In this document: in pieces, positions 48,254 through 55,745 of the stretch | Numbering within the stretch: the first letter of the stretch is position 1 | How the letters are laid out: every line of letters starts with the position of its first letter | Assembly (NCBI RefSeq): GCF_000717185.1 | Contig: NZ_JNYE01000039.1 | Location: 1-55,745 of the forward strand | Source: Kitasatospora phosalacinea | GTDB lineage: Bacteria; Actinomycetota; Actinomycetes; Streptomycetales; Streptomycetaceae | Direction of reading: 5' to 3' | Length of the DNA: 55,745 nt | Made by a program: the position numbers and the translations under genes | Notes under the pieces: model-generated | What the model was told of the DNA's origin: nothing | What the model saw: the letters and a program-made list of their open reading frames with translations, nothing else | The model's database searches: none

Positions 48254-49183
48254 ATGCCCGACACGCCCGACCGCCTGCGCAGCCGCCTCGACGGCCTGCT
48301 GTTCTTCCCCGTCACCGCCTTCACCCCCGACGGCAGCCTCGACACCACCGCCTTCCGTACCCACGTCCGGGCCCGCCTGGACGCGGGCGCGGGCGCCGTG
48401 TTCGCCGCCTGCGGCACCGGTGAGTACCACGCCCTCGACCTCGACGAGTACGAGGCCGTGGTCGCCGCCGCCGTCGCCGAGACCGCCGGAGCCGTCCCCG
48501 TCGTCGCGGGCGTCGGCCACGGCACCGCGCTCGCCCTGGAGTTCCTGCGCCGCGCCGAACGGGCCGGGGCCGACGGCGTCCTCGCCCTGCCGCCCTACCT
48601 GGTCAAGCCCTCCCAGCAGGGCCTGCTGCGGCACTACACCGACCTCGCCCGGGCCACCGACCTCGGCGTCATCGTCTACGCCCGCGACAACGCCGTCCTC
48701 GAACCCGACACCGTCGCCGCCCTCGCCGCCCTCGACAACGTCATCGGGCTCAAGGACGGCATCGGCGACCTCGACCTGCTGCAGCGCGTCATCAGCGCCG
48801 TCCGCACCACCCACCCCGGCCTCGACTTCCGCTACTTCAACGGCCTGCCCACCGCCGAACTCACCGGCCTCGCCTACCGCGGACTCGGCGTCACCCTCTA
48901 CTCCTCCGCCGTCTTCTGCTTCGCCCCCGACCTCGCCCTCGCCTTCCACAAGGCCGTCAACGGCGGCGACGACGCCAGCGCCAACCGCCTGCTCGACGGC
49001 TTCTTCCGCCCCCTGGTCGAACTGCGCAACCAGGGCCGCGGCTACGCGGTCTCGCTGGTCAAGGCCGGCGTCCGGCTCGACGGCCTCGACGTCGGCACCG
49101 TCCGCGCCCCGCTGGCCGAACCCGACCCCGAGCACGTCGCCGCGCTCGCCGAACTCGTCACCCGGGCCCGCGCCCTGCTCTGA
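48254..49183 (+). CDS. kdgD: 5-dehydro-4-deoxyglucarate dehydratase (KdgD)
   Basis: The 309-residue class I aldolase-family (DapA-like) protein has the Schiff-base lysine K167 in VIGLKDGIGDL and the tyrosine Y142 in VIVYARDN. The opening FFPVTAFTPDGSLDTTAFRT and FNGLPTAELTGLAYRGLGVT are characteristic of KdgD. It dehydrates and decarboxylates 5-dehydro-4-deoxyglucarate to 2,5-dioxopentanoate. It is divergent from the importer operon, with CAGGAGAA as ribosome binding site. A candidate -35 TTGATT (48111) and -10 TACTGC (48134) lie upstream. Confidence 0.92.
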   Translation: MPDTPDRLRSRLDGLLFFPVTAFTPDGSLDTTAFRTHVRARLDAGAGAVFAACGTGEYHALDLDEYEAVVAAAVAETAGAVPVVAGVGHGTALALEFLRRAERAGADGVLALPPYLVKPSQQGLLRHYTDLARATDLGVIVYARDNAVLEPDTVAALAALDNVIGLKDGIGDLDLLQRVISAVRTTHPGLDFRYFNGLPTAELTGLAYRGLGVTLYSSAVFCFAPDLALAFHKAVNGGDDASANRLLDGFFRPLVELRNQGRGYAVSLVKAGVRLDGLDVGTVRAPLAEPDPEHVAALAELVTRARALL

Positions 49184-49336
49184 CCCGTCCGCCGCCCGAC
49201 CGCCCGCCGTCCGCCCGACCACCCGCTGCCCGACCGCCCGCCGCCCGACCGGACCGCAACCGGCCGGGCGGCCCCGGGACGACCCGCCCGGGGACGACCC
49301 GCCCCGGGCCGGGCCCGCCGACCACCAGGAGCCCCC

Positions 49337-50467
49337 GTGCGCGCCTCCGCCTTCCTCTACCCGTGGGACGTCACCGGCGACCCCGCCGCCCCCGAACTGC
49401 TGGCCGGGCTCGGCCTGCACGGAGCCACCCTCGCCGCCGCCTACCACTCCACCCGGGCCCTGACCCCCCGCCACCCCGCCCGCCGGATCGTCACCGCCCC
49501 GCACTCCGCCGCCTACTACCCGCCCGACCCCGCCCGCTGGCACGGCCGCGCCCTGCGCCCCACCGCCCAGCACTGGCTGGACGGCGCGGACCCGTTCGGC
49601 GAGGCCGCCACCGCCCTCGCCGCCGCCGGACTCGACGTGCACTCCTGGGTGGTCCTCGCCCACAACTCCCGCCTCGGCGACGAGAACCCGCGCTGCACGG
49701 TGCGCAACGCGTACGGCGAGCACTACCCCTGGGCCCCGTGCATCGCCCAGCCGGAAGTCGTCGAGTACTGCGCCGACCTGGCCGCCGAGGCCGCCGTCCG
49801 GCCCGGCACCACCGGCACCGAACTCGAGTCCTGCGGCTGGTACGGCCTCACCCACCTGCACGCCCACGACAAGATCGGCGGCGTCCCGCTCGGCCCCGCC
49901 GGACAGTTCCTGATGTCGCTGTGCTTCTGCCCCGCCTGCCGCACCGGCTACGGCCCCGACGCCGCCGCCCTGCACGCCGCCACCCGGACCGCCCTGGAAC
50001 CGCTGTGGCGCGGCGCCCCCGAACCCGACCTCCCCGAGGAGTGGGCCCGGATCGAGCACCTGCTGGGCGCCGACCTCGCCGCCACCGCCCGCACCCACCG
50101 GCTGGCCGCCGCCCGCCGCCTCCAGGCCGCCGCCGTCGCCGCCGTCCGCGCCGCCGCCCCGCCCGGCTTCCGGATCCTGCTGCACGCCGACCCCGTCCCG
50201 CACCGCAGCGGCCCCAACCCCGGCGTCGAGGCCGACTGGCTGCTCGGCCTCGCCGACGGCCTGGTCCTCCCGCACCACCTGCTGCCGCTCGCCGCCCCGC
50301 ACCGCCGCCCCGGCACCGTGCTCGCCGCCAACCGCCCCGTGGTCGCCGCCCTCGGCGGCGGCCCGCCACAGGACGTCCCGGACGCCGACGAACTGCGCCT
50401 CTACCACGCCGGGTTGGCCTCCGACACCGACCTGGCCGCCGTCCGGCACCTGCTGAACCCGCCCTGA
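49337..50467 (+). CDS. Uncharacterised protein with TIM-barrel hydrolase-like motifs
   Basis: The 376-residue cytoplasmic protein of unknown function lies downstream of kdgD on the same strand. Notable motifs are [15 protein letters not shown], the acidic [18 protein letters not shown] with possible catalytic Glu and metal histidines, and [13 protein letters not shown] with a CxxC pair. This arrangement recalls unassigned barrel proteins annotated as glycoside-hydrolase-like. In a pectin locus it could act on an oligogalacturonide, unsaturated uronate or lactone. It starts at GTG 49337 after CAGGAG. The 153-bp gap before it is a Pro/Arg-type CGCCCGACC repeat. Confidence 0.7.
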   Translation: MRASAFLYPWDVTGDPAAPELLAGLGLHGATLAAAYHSTRALTPRHPARRIVTAPHSAAYYPPDPARWHGRALRPTAQHWLDGADPFGEAATALAAAGLDVHSWVVLAHNSRLGDENPRCTVRNAYGEHYPWAPCIAQPEVVEYCADLAAEAAVRPGTTGTELESCGWYGLTHLHAHDKIGGVPLGPAGQFLMSLCFCPACRTGYGPDAAALHAATRTALEPLWRGAPEPDLPEEWARIEHLLGADLAATARTHRLAAARRLQAAAVAAVRAAAPPGFRILLHADPVPHRSGPNPGVEADWLLGLADGLVLPHHLLPLAAPHRRPGTVLAANRPVVAALGGGPPQDVPDADELRLYHAGLASDTDLAAVRHLLNPP

Positions 50468-50520
50468 CACCACCCCCGCACCCCCACCCCACCGAGCCCG
50501 CCCGGGCACGCCGACGCCCG

Positions 50521-50775
50521 CGCTTGCGCCCGCGTCTGCGCCCGCGTCTGCGCCCGCGTCTGCGTCTGCGCTCGCGTCTGCGTCTGCGTCTGCGTCTGCG
50601 CTTGCGCTCGCGGTCGTGCCTGCTGCTGCGCCTGCGCTCGCGGTCGCGCCTGCGCCTGCGCCTGCGCTCGCGGTCGCGCCTGCGCCTGCGCCTGCGCCAG
50701 CGCTTGTGCCTGTGCCTGCGGTCGTGCCTGCGCCTGCACCCGTGCCCGCCACTGCGCTTGCGCCAGCACCTGTGT
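50521..50775. repeat. Hexanucleotide microsatellite (TGCGYC-type), about 255 bp
   Basis: About 40 imperfect copies of a 6-bp unit, mainly CGCGTC, TGCGCC, TGCGTC and TGCGCT, lie between two convergent genes. It is open in several frames, encoding only Leu-Arg, Ala-Pro or Ala-Gln dipeptides, and is non-coding in my reading. Strand composition is skewed: T in the plus strand and almost no A. Confidence 0.9.
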
Positions 50776-50803
50776 CCGTGCCCGGGCCCCTGCCCCCGCC
50801 CGT

Positions 50804-50855
50804 GCCTGCGGCCGCGGGGTGCCGACGCCACGTCGGCACGCCCGCGGCCGCAGGC
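50804..50855. terminator. Strong bidirectional hairpin terminator
   Basis: The arms 50804-50827 and 50831-50855 pair over 24 bp with one bulged G and a 3-nt loop (CCA). The arms include GCCTGCGGCCGCGGG and its complement. It lies between the convergent 376-residue-protein gene and the pectinesterase gene, 7 bp from the latter's stop, and can fold from either strand. Confidence 0.85.
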
Positions 50856-50862
50856 CGTCGTC

Positions 50863-51984
50863 TCAGCGCTCCCACGGCCGCCAGCCGTCGGTGCCCGTCA
50901 GGTACGCCTCCCGGGTGTGCGCGGCGGCGGTCTCGGCGGTCAGCTGCGGCCGGTTCGCGGGCACCGGCACCCGCGCGCCCGGCCCGGTGTTCGCGTACTC
51001 GGCGAAGCGCTGCTGCTGCCACGGGTAGGCGGCCGACATGTTCGCGTACGGCTCCGCCGGGTCGATGCCCGCGCCGAGGTGCGACCGGCGCACCGTCAGC
51101 ATCGGCCAGGCGGTGGTGTCGCTGCTCGGCACCCACGGCCGCGCCAGCCGGAAGGCACCGGCCGGCGCGGTGCTGGTGAAGGCGCACCGGGTGGCCAGGA
51201 AGCCGCGCGGGTTCGCCCGGGCGGTGCTCGGGGCGAACACGAAGCCCTGCGGGACGGAGTCCAGGTCGGTGCGGGCCAGGATGCGCAGCTCGCACCGGTC
51301 CAGGACGGCGGTGGCCCGTCCGAACACGAAGTCCACGTCGCCCTCCACGTAGCAGCGGCCGTAGTACTGCCGGGCGAAGGAGCCCAGGCCCGCCGAGTCG
51401 GCGTACAGCGTGTCCTGGTGCCCCAGCAGGCGGCAGCGCAGGAAGGCCGTCCGGTCGCCGGTGGCCTTCACGGCCACCGCCTGGGTGCCGGTCCAGCCGG
51501 GGTGGTCGGCGCGCAGCCAGTCGTTGGCGAAGGTCGCGTCCGCGGCGGTGAAGCCGTCGGCCAGCACGGTGAAGGTGGCGCTGCCGGTGGTGCCGTACGT
51601 GCCGCCGCCGGGCTTCGGGGTGCCCGCCGCGTTGTCGTGCACCACGACCACGTCCGCGGCGCGGCCGGTCGCGCCGAGCACGGTCAGGTGCCTGCGGTCG
51701 GCCGGGACGCGCACCGGCGCCCGGTAGGTGCCGGCCGCCAGGACGAGCGTCCAGCCGGTGGCCGGGTCCTCGTTGGCCGGGGTGGCGTCCACGGCCTCCT
51801 GGACGGTGCGGTGGTCGCCGGACCCGGCCGGGTCCACGTACAGCGTGCGGGGGTCCGGCCGGTCGGCGGGCGAGCCGTACCGCCCGGGACGGGCCGGGGC
51901 GGCGGCGGCCGCCGGGGCGGTGGTGAGACCGGCGCCGAGCAGGGCCCCGGCGGCGGTGAGCAGGACGGTGCGGCGGGTGGGCAC
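50863..51984 (-). CDS. Secreted pectinesterase (CE8)
   Basis: The 373-residue enzyme has an N-terminal signal with a twin arginine (TRRTVLL, residues 3-9), so Tat export is likely, with cleavage near the AAAA stretch at about residue 28. Pectin methylesterase motifs are present: Q168 (GTQAVAVKA), D191 (GHQDTLY), D218 (VEGDVDFVFG) and R282 (ARPW), the catalytic set of the right-handed beta-helix family. It removes methyl esters from pectin so that pectate lyase can act. GTG 51984 follows GGAGGAA. It lies downstream of the pectate lyase gene on the same strand. Confidence 0.92.
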   Translation of the reverse strand: MPTRRTVLLTAAGALLGAGLTTAPAAAAAPARPGRYGSPADRPDPRTLYVDPAGSGDHRTVQEAVDATPANEDPATGWTLVLAAGTYRAPVRVPADRRHLTVLGATGRAADVVVVHDNAAGTPKPGGGTYGTTGSATFTVLADGFTAADATFANDWLRADHPGWTGTQAVAVKATGDRTAFLRCRLLGHQDTLYADSAGLGSFARQYYGRCYVEGDVDFVFGRATAVLDRCELRILARTDLDSVPQGFVFAPSTARANPRGFLATRCAFTSTAPAGAFRLARPWVPSSDTTAWPMLTVRRSHLGAGIDPAEPYANMSAAYPWQQQRFAEYANTGPGARVPVPANRPQLTAETAAAHTREAYLTGTDGWRPWER

Positions 51985-52099
51985 GGGCGTTCCTCCTGGC
52001 GGGACGGAAGGGCGGGGGAGGGGCAGGACGGCGCGGGCCCCGGCGGGAGGGTCTCGCCGGGGCCCACGCGGTGGGGGTGCGCGCTGGGGGCGCGGGGGC

Positions 52100-53419
52100 T
52101 CAGAGCCGGCCGGCGCCCGCGCCCGCCCTGACCTTCCCGGGGACGGCCGCCGCGGGGTCCACCTTGGTGCGCAGGGTGGGCGTCCAGCCGGCGTCGGTGC
52201 CCAGCTGCTTGGCGGGGTTGGCGGCGTTCCAGGCGGCGACCAGGTCGGTGGTGGTGCCGTTGACCGAGTTGCCGCTCGCGGTCAGCGCGGTGCCGCCCCA
52301 GTTGTAGAGCACCTTGGCGGCCGTGATGCCGGAGGGCAGCGCGAAGTAGTTGTTCTGCGCGACGATCTGCGAGGCCTTGCCGACCCCGATGCCGTACTCG
52401 TACTCCCCGGCCGCCGGTGCGTAGTAGTTGTTGTAGGTGTCGACCTGCCCGTAGCGGACCCGGGGCGCGCGCTGCACGGTGTTCTGCCACAGGTTGTGGT
52501 GGAACGTCACCCGCAGGTGGCCCGCGTCGGTGGCGGAGGCGCCGTCGCTGTTGCCGATCAGGTTGGTCTTGTCGTGGTCCTTGAACACGTTCCAGGAGGC
52601 GGTGACGTAGTCCGCGCCCTTCACGACGTCCAGCAGCCCGTCGTGGACCTCGTAGATCCGGCCGAAGTACGTCGGCAGGCTGGAGTCCGGGACGGCGCCG
52701 TCGGAGAAGGTGTTGTGGTCGACCCAGACGTGGGTGGCGCCGTAGACCGTCATCGCGTCGTACTCGGAGTTCCAGTTGCCGGTGGCCCCGTCGGTCGGGT
52801 CCCACTGCGGGAAGCAGTCGGCGGCGTTCTCGAACGACAGGTTGCGGACGATCACGTTGTCGACGTTCTTCACCACCAGGCCGCCGCCGCGCAGCGTGCC
52901 GCCGCGGACGCCCACGATGGTGGTGTTCGCGCCGACGTTGACCTGCACCTTGTCGGCCTGCTTCTTCTGCGAGGCGGCCCGGGCGTCCTCCAGGGCGCCC
53001 GAGGGCTCCTCGGCGGTGCCCCAGACCTGCGGGTCGTAGGCCGCCAGGTACGCGGGCAGCGAGTAGCCGTCGGTGGCGTACGCCGAGCAGTCCAGGTGCC
53101 GGCCGGAGTCGTCGGAGTTGAGGTCGATGACGCCCGAGACGTAGATGATCTTGGGGGTGGCGTTGGAGCCGTTGCCGGAGTTCTCGCCGCCGAGCGCGGC
53201 CACCAACTGGGCGCGGGTGGAGACGGTGAAGGTGTGGGCGGCATCGGCCCTGCTGCCGCCGGTGGTGCCGGTGGTGGCCGACGCCCAGCCGTCCTTCGCG
53301 GGCAGCACGGAGCGGCCGAGGTCGGCGGCGCGGGCGGGCGGGACGCAGGCCAGCGAGCCGCACAGGGCGGCGACGGCGAACAGCGGGCCGGTGGTGCGGA
53401 CGGAGCGGGGCAGACGCAT
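52100..53419 (-). CDS. Secreted pectate lyase (PL1)
   Basis: The 439-residue enzyme has a signal peptide (MRLPRSVRTTGPLFAVAALC, cleavage near ARA-AD at residue 31) and a beta-helix polysaccharide lyase family 1 domain. Calcium and catalytic blocks are DAMTVYGATHVWVDHNTFSD, KDHDKTNLIGNSDG, LRVTFHHNLWQN and the arginine motif QRAPRVRYGQ. It cleaves de-esterified polygalacturonate outside the cell. ATG 53419 has GAGGAG upstream. A promoter at 53586-53615 and an operator at 53549-53564 control it, and the 160-nt leader contains a GCGGT repeat. Confidence 0.92.
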   Translation of the reverse strand: MRLPRSVRTTGPLFAVAALCGSLACVPPARAADLGRSVLPAKDGWASATTGTTGGSRADAAHTFTVSTRAQLVAALGGENSGNGSNATPKIIYVSGVIDLNSDDSGRHLDCSAYATDGYSLPAYLAAYDPQVWGTAEEPSGALEDARAASQKKQADKVQVNVGANTTIVGVRGGTLRGGGLVVKNVDNVIVRNLSFENAADCFPQWDPTDGATGNWNSEYDAMTVYGATHVWVDHNTFSDGAVPDSSLPTYFGRIYEVHDGLLDVVKGADYVTASWNVFKDHDKTNLIGNSDGASATDAGHLRVTFHHNLWQNTVQRAPRVRYGQVDTYNNYYAPAAGEYEYGIGVGKASQIVAQNNYFALPSGITAAKVLYNWGGTALTASGNSVNGTTTDLVAAWNAANPAKQLGTDAGWTPTLRTKVDPAAAVPGKVRAGAGAGRL

Positions 53420-53548
53420 GACGGGGCTCCTCGTCGAGCTGTCGGGTGGGGGTGCATGCGTGCGGTGCGGTGCGGTGCGGGGCGGCGCGGCGCGCGTGCG
53501 GGGCGCGTGCGCTGCGGAGTGCGCGTGGTGCGGGCGGACGCCGTTCCG

Positions 53549-53564
53549 GTTCACGTCCGTGAAC
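53549..53564. promoter_or_regulatory. Operator of the pectate lyase gene
   Basis: GTTCACGTCCGTGAAC is a palindrome with 7-bp perfect arms around TC, lying about 15-30 bp after the predicted transcription start. It matches the importer-operon site at 48045-48060. GGACGCCGTTC also occurs beside both sites. Confidence 0.75.
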
Positions 53565-53585
53565 GCCGGTCGCATCCGTGTCCGC

Positions 53586-53615
53586 AACCTAGGGAGCCCC
53601 GCGCAGCCCTGTCAA
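53586..53615 (-). promoter_or_regulatory. Promoter of the pectate lyase gene
   Basis: Reading the minus strand: -35 TTGACA (complement of 53610-53615), an 18-bp spacer and -10 TAGGTT (complement of 53586-53591). Transcription should start near 53579, just before the operator. Confidence 0.7.
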
Positions 53616-53710
53616 GGCGTCCGACGCCGGAACGCGACGGCGCCCCGCACACGGGGTGCGGGGCGCCGAAAGGTACATGACGCCGCGTCAGCGGCTCCGG
53701 CCCGGCCGGC

Positions 53711-54508
53711 TCACAGGTGGCGGGTGGCCAGGGTCAGCCTGTCCCGGGCGTCGAACAGCGCGTCCCGGATGGTCTGCTCGCGGCCCGGCGTCAGCCGCGC
53801 CACCGGCACCGACACCGACACCGCGTCCCGGGCCGGGGTGCGGTACGGGATCGCCACGCCGAAGCAGCGCAGCCCCAGCGTGTTCTCCTCCCGGTCCACC
53901 GCGTAGCCGCGCGTCCGCACCTCGGCCAGCTCCCGCAGCAGCCCCTCCCGGTCGGTGTGGGTGTGCTCGGTCAGCGGCTCCAGCCGCTCCGGCAGCAGCC
54001 GCCGCACCGCCTCGTCGCCCAGCGTCGCCAGCAGCGCCTTGCCGTGCGAGGTCGCGTACGCGGGCAGCCGCCGCCCGATCCGGGTGAACGGCCGCAGGCT
54101 GTGCTGGGACTGGCGGGTCGCCAGGTACACCACGTTCGCCCCGTCCAGCCGGGCCAGGTGGATGGTCTCCCCGGTGTCCTCCGCCAGCACGTCCAGCGCC
54201 GGGCGGGCCGCGGCCACCACCGCGTCCCCGTCGATGTACGAGCTGCCCACCAGCAGCGCCCGCACCCCGATGCCGTACCGGGTGCCGGTCGCGTCCGTCT
54301 CCACCCAGCCCAGCTCGGCCAGCGTGCGCAGCAGCATGTACAGGCTCGACTTCGGGTAGCCGGTCTGCTCCTGCACCTCCGCCAGGCTGTGCATGCCGGG
54401 CCGGCCGGCGAAGTACTCCAGCAGCTCCACCGTCCGGACGGCGGACTTCACCTGGGCGCCGCCGCCCGGGCTGGTGCCGCTCTGGGCGGCGTTGGTCGGC
54501 GAGGGCAT
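53711..54508 (-). CDS. IclR-family regulator of the pectin/uronate locus
   Basis: The 265-residue regulator has an N-terminal winged helix at about residues 20-80 (SAVRTVELLEYFAGRPGMHS, then QEQTGYPKSSLYMLLRTLAE) and an IclR effector domain (GETIHLARLDGANVVYLATR, AYATSHGKALLATL). It resembles IclR/KdgR-type regulators of uronate and aldarate genes. It is divergent from the aldehyde dehydrogenase gene, and a GTTCAG-CTGAAC palindrome lies between them. It likely responds to a pathway intermediate and may control the whole locus. ATG 54508 follows AAGGGGTCAAGG. Confidence 0.9.
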   Translation of the reverse strand: MPSPTNAAQSGTSPGGGAQVKSAVRTVELLEYFAGRPGMHSLAEVQEQTGYPKSSLYMLLRTLAELGWVETDATGTRYGIGVRALLVGSSYIDGDAVVAAARPALDVLAEDTGETIHLARLDGANVVYLATRQSQHSLRPFTRIGRRLPAYATSHGKALLATLGDEAVRRLLPERLEPLTEHTHTDREGLLRELAEVRTRGYAVDREENTLGLRCFGVAIPYRTPARDAVSVSVPVARLTPGREQTIRDALFDARDRLTLATRHL

Positions 54509-54566
54509 CCTTGACCCCTTCTGTCCCGCGGCGTATCGTCCCGCGAAGTTCAAATAGTTGACTGTC

Positions 54567-54582
54567 GTTCAGCATACTGAAC
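54567..54582. promoter_or_regulatory. Candidate IclR operator between regulator and aldehyde dehydrogenase
   Basis: GTTCAG-CATA-CTGAAC (54567-54582) is a perfect palindrome, followed by another CTGAAC at 54589-54594 and preceded by GTTCAA at 54548-54553. TTGACT at 54558-54563 could be a -35 box for the plus strand. GTTCA/TGAAC half sites are shared in form with the operators at 48045 and 53549. Confidence 0.6.
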
Positions 54583-54692
54583 AAGTGGCTGAACAGGTGA
54601 GGGTTGCCGGACCGTCCGGCCCGCGGCCGACCGCACACCGCCGCGCTACCGGACGCTACCCGACCCCGCCACCCCACGAGGAGGCCCGCGCC

Positions 54693-55745
54693 ATGACCGC
54701 CGAAGCCCGCCCCGGCGCCCCCGTCCCCAGCACCGACCCGCGCACCGGAACCGTCCGCGCCCACCCCGCCCGCGAAGCCGGGCCCGCCGACGTCCACCGC
54801 GCCGTCACCGCCGCCCACCACACCCTCGACGCCCTCGCCGACCGCCCCCGCCGCGCCGCCCTGCTGCACGCCGCCGCCGACCTCCTCGACGCCGCCCGCC
54901 CCGAGATCCTCGCCGCCGCCGACGCCGAGACCGCCCTCGGCGAAACCCGCCTCACCGGCGAACTCGCCCGCACCACCCACCAGTTGCGCACCTTCGCGGA
55001 GACCGCCGCCGACGGCGGCTACCTCGACGTCCGGATCGACCCCGCCGACCCCGCCACCGGCCGCCCCGACCTGCGCCGCACCAAGACCCCGCTCGGCGTC
55101 GCCGCCGTCTTCGCCGCCGGCAACTTCCCGCTCGCCTTCAGCGTCCCCGGCGGCGACACCGCCAGCGCCCTCGCCGCGGGCTGCCCCGTCGTCGTCAAGG
55201 CCCACCCCGGCCACCCCGAGACCGGCGAACTCTGCGCCCGCCTGCTGCGCCGCGCCGCCGAGAGCGTCGGCCTGCCCGCCGACGTCCTCACCACCGTCCA
55301 CGGCTTCACCGCCGGCACCCACCTCGTCCAGCACCCCCTCACCGCCGCCGTCGGCTTCACCGGCTCCCTGCGCGGCGGCCGCGCCCTGCACGACCTCGCC
55401 GCCGCCCGCCCCCGCCCCATCCCCTTCCACGGCGAACTCGGCAGCCTCAACCCCGTCCTCGTCACCCGGCGCGCCGCCGCCACCCGCCCCGAGGAGATCG
55501 GCACCGGCCTCGCCGCCTCCTTCACCCTCGGCCACGGCCAGTACTGCACCAAACCCGGCCTCGTCCTCCTCCCCGCCGGACACCCCGCCCTCGAGAAGGC
55601 CGCCGTCACCGCCGCCGCCCAGGTGCCCGCCGTCCCCCTCCTCGACCCCCGCATCCGCGACGCCTACCTCACCGGCGCCGCCCACCGCACCACCCTCCCC
55701 GGCGTCGAGGTCCTCCTCGCCCCCGGCCCCGCCCCCACCCCCGAA
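54693..55745 (+). CDS. 2,5-dioxopentanoate (alpha-ketoglutarate semialdehyde) dehydrogenase, 3' end outside window
   Basis: The first 351 residues of an aldehyde dehydrogenase are visible. The N-terminal part includes RTKTPLGVAAVFAAGNFPLA and VVVKAHPGHPETGE (cofactor binding). The catalytic glutamate lies in FHGELGSLNP and the nucleophilic cysteine in GHGQYCTKPG. These motifs are those of the KGSADH subgroup rather than general aldehyde dehydrogenases. It oxidises 2,5-dioxopentanoate from KdgD to 2-oxoglutarate, completing the oxidative uronate route. GAGGAGG precedes ATG 54693. The gene continues past the right edge. Confidence 0.88.
   Translation, partial: MTAEARPGAPVPSTDPRTGTVRAHPAREAGPADVHRAVTAAHHTLDALADRPRRAALLHAAADLLDAARPEILAAADAETALGETRLTGELARTTHQLRTFAETAADGGYLDVRIDPADPATGRPDLRRTKTPLGVAAVFAAGNFPLAFSVPGGDTASALAAGCPVVVKAHPGHPETGELCARLLRRAAESVGLPADVLTTVHGFTAGTHLVQHPLTAAVGFTGSLRGGRALHDLAAARPRPIPFHGELGSLNPVLVTRRAAATRPEEIGTGLAASFTLGHGQYCTKPGLVLLPAGHPALEKAAVTAAAQVPAVPLLDPRIRDAYLTGAAHRTTLPGVEVLLAPGPAPTPE

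Noticed and set aside
50401..50769. A minus-strand frame encoding Ala-Gln and Thr-Gln repeats
   Set aside because: It is a translation of the hexanucleotide array plus the end of the opposite gene, with no ribosome binding site or domain.
48086..51295. A minus-strand open frame of over 1000 codons across kdgD and the 376-residue protein gene
   Set aside because: It is Gly/Ala/Asp-rich shadow sequence antisense to two well-supported genes and crosses the microsatellite; long open antisense frames are expected at this GC content.

Overview
The window is about 55.7 kb of very high-GC DNA. Codon third positions are almost all G or C, GTG starts are common, and many genes overlap by 4 bases. Regulator families (TetR, MarR, HxlR, XRE, IclR, ECF41) and sugar importers without their own ATPase point to a Streptomyces or Kitasatospora type actinomycete. 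No rRNA, tRNA, CRISPR array or complete transposon was recognised. Both edges cut a gene: the left one lacks its 5' end and the right one (an aldehyde dehydrogenase) its 3' end.

Positions 1-5.4 kb hold a helical-repeat protein, an APH-type kinase, small hypotheticals, an ECF41 sigma factor and a 5'-nucleotidase relic. Positions 5.5-9.9 kb are a MarR-controlled catabolic operon (SDR, amidohydrolase, acyl-CoA ligase, MaoC hydratase) that appears to start as a leaderless mRNA. Positions 10-20.2 kb are a patchwork of regulator/oxidoreductase pairs (TetR with an epimerase-like gene, HxlR with a QorB-like reductase, XRE with a flavodoxin-fold quinone reductase), an MFS pump, a TIGR03086 protein, a zinc-ribbon protein and several decayed genes. 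Positions 20.2-25.3 kb carry a TetR gene divergent from a tightly coupled operon of flavin monooxygenase, SDR, MFS transporter and TauE-like permease. Positions 25.4-30.9 kb hold a membrane protein, a DUF5937/ArsR regulator divergent from an MFS pump, a DUF4097-like surface protein and two divergent DinB paralogs.

The first major find, at 30.9-39.8 kb, is a protocatechuate 4,5-cleavage (meta, Lig) operon: pobA, ligJ, ligK, ligI, a fused ligAB, ligC and an aldo/keto reductase. An IclR gene lies upstream and a ModA-like gene diverges from it. It would convert 4-hydroxybenzoate through protocatechuate and 2-pyrone-4,6-dicarboxylate to pyruvate and oxaloacetate. Actinomycetes usually use the 3,4 (ortho) route, and no LigU/GalD-type isomerase is visible. 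Positions 40.0-42.9 kb hold a type III PKS-like enzyme and hypotheticals.

The second, at 42.9-55.7 kb, is a pectin and galacturonate locus: secreted pectate lyase, secreted pectinesterase, an ABC importer (binding protein and two permeases), uronate dehydrogenase, an enolase-superfamily enzyme, 5-dehydro-4-deoxyglucarate dehydratase, an aldehyde dehydrogenase, an IclR regulator and an uncharacterised 376-residue protein. Together they outline the oxidative route from pectin to 2-oxoglutarate. A 16-bp palindrome of shared sequence lies next to good promoters of both the importer operon and the pectate lyase gene, so they probably share a regulator.

A recurring oddity is that several genes end inside short tandem repeats whose unit contains the TGA stop codon. 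All functional calls are from reading the sequence and remembered family patterns; no database search was run.
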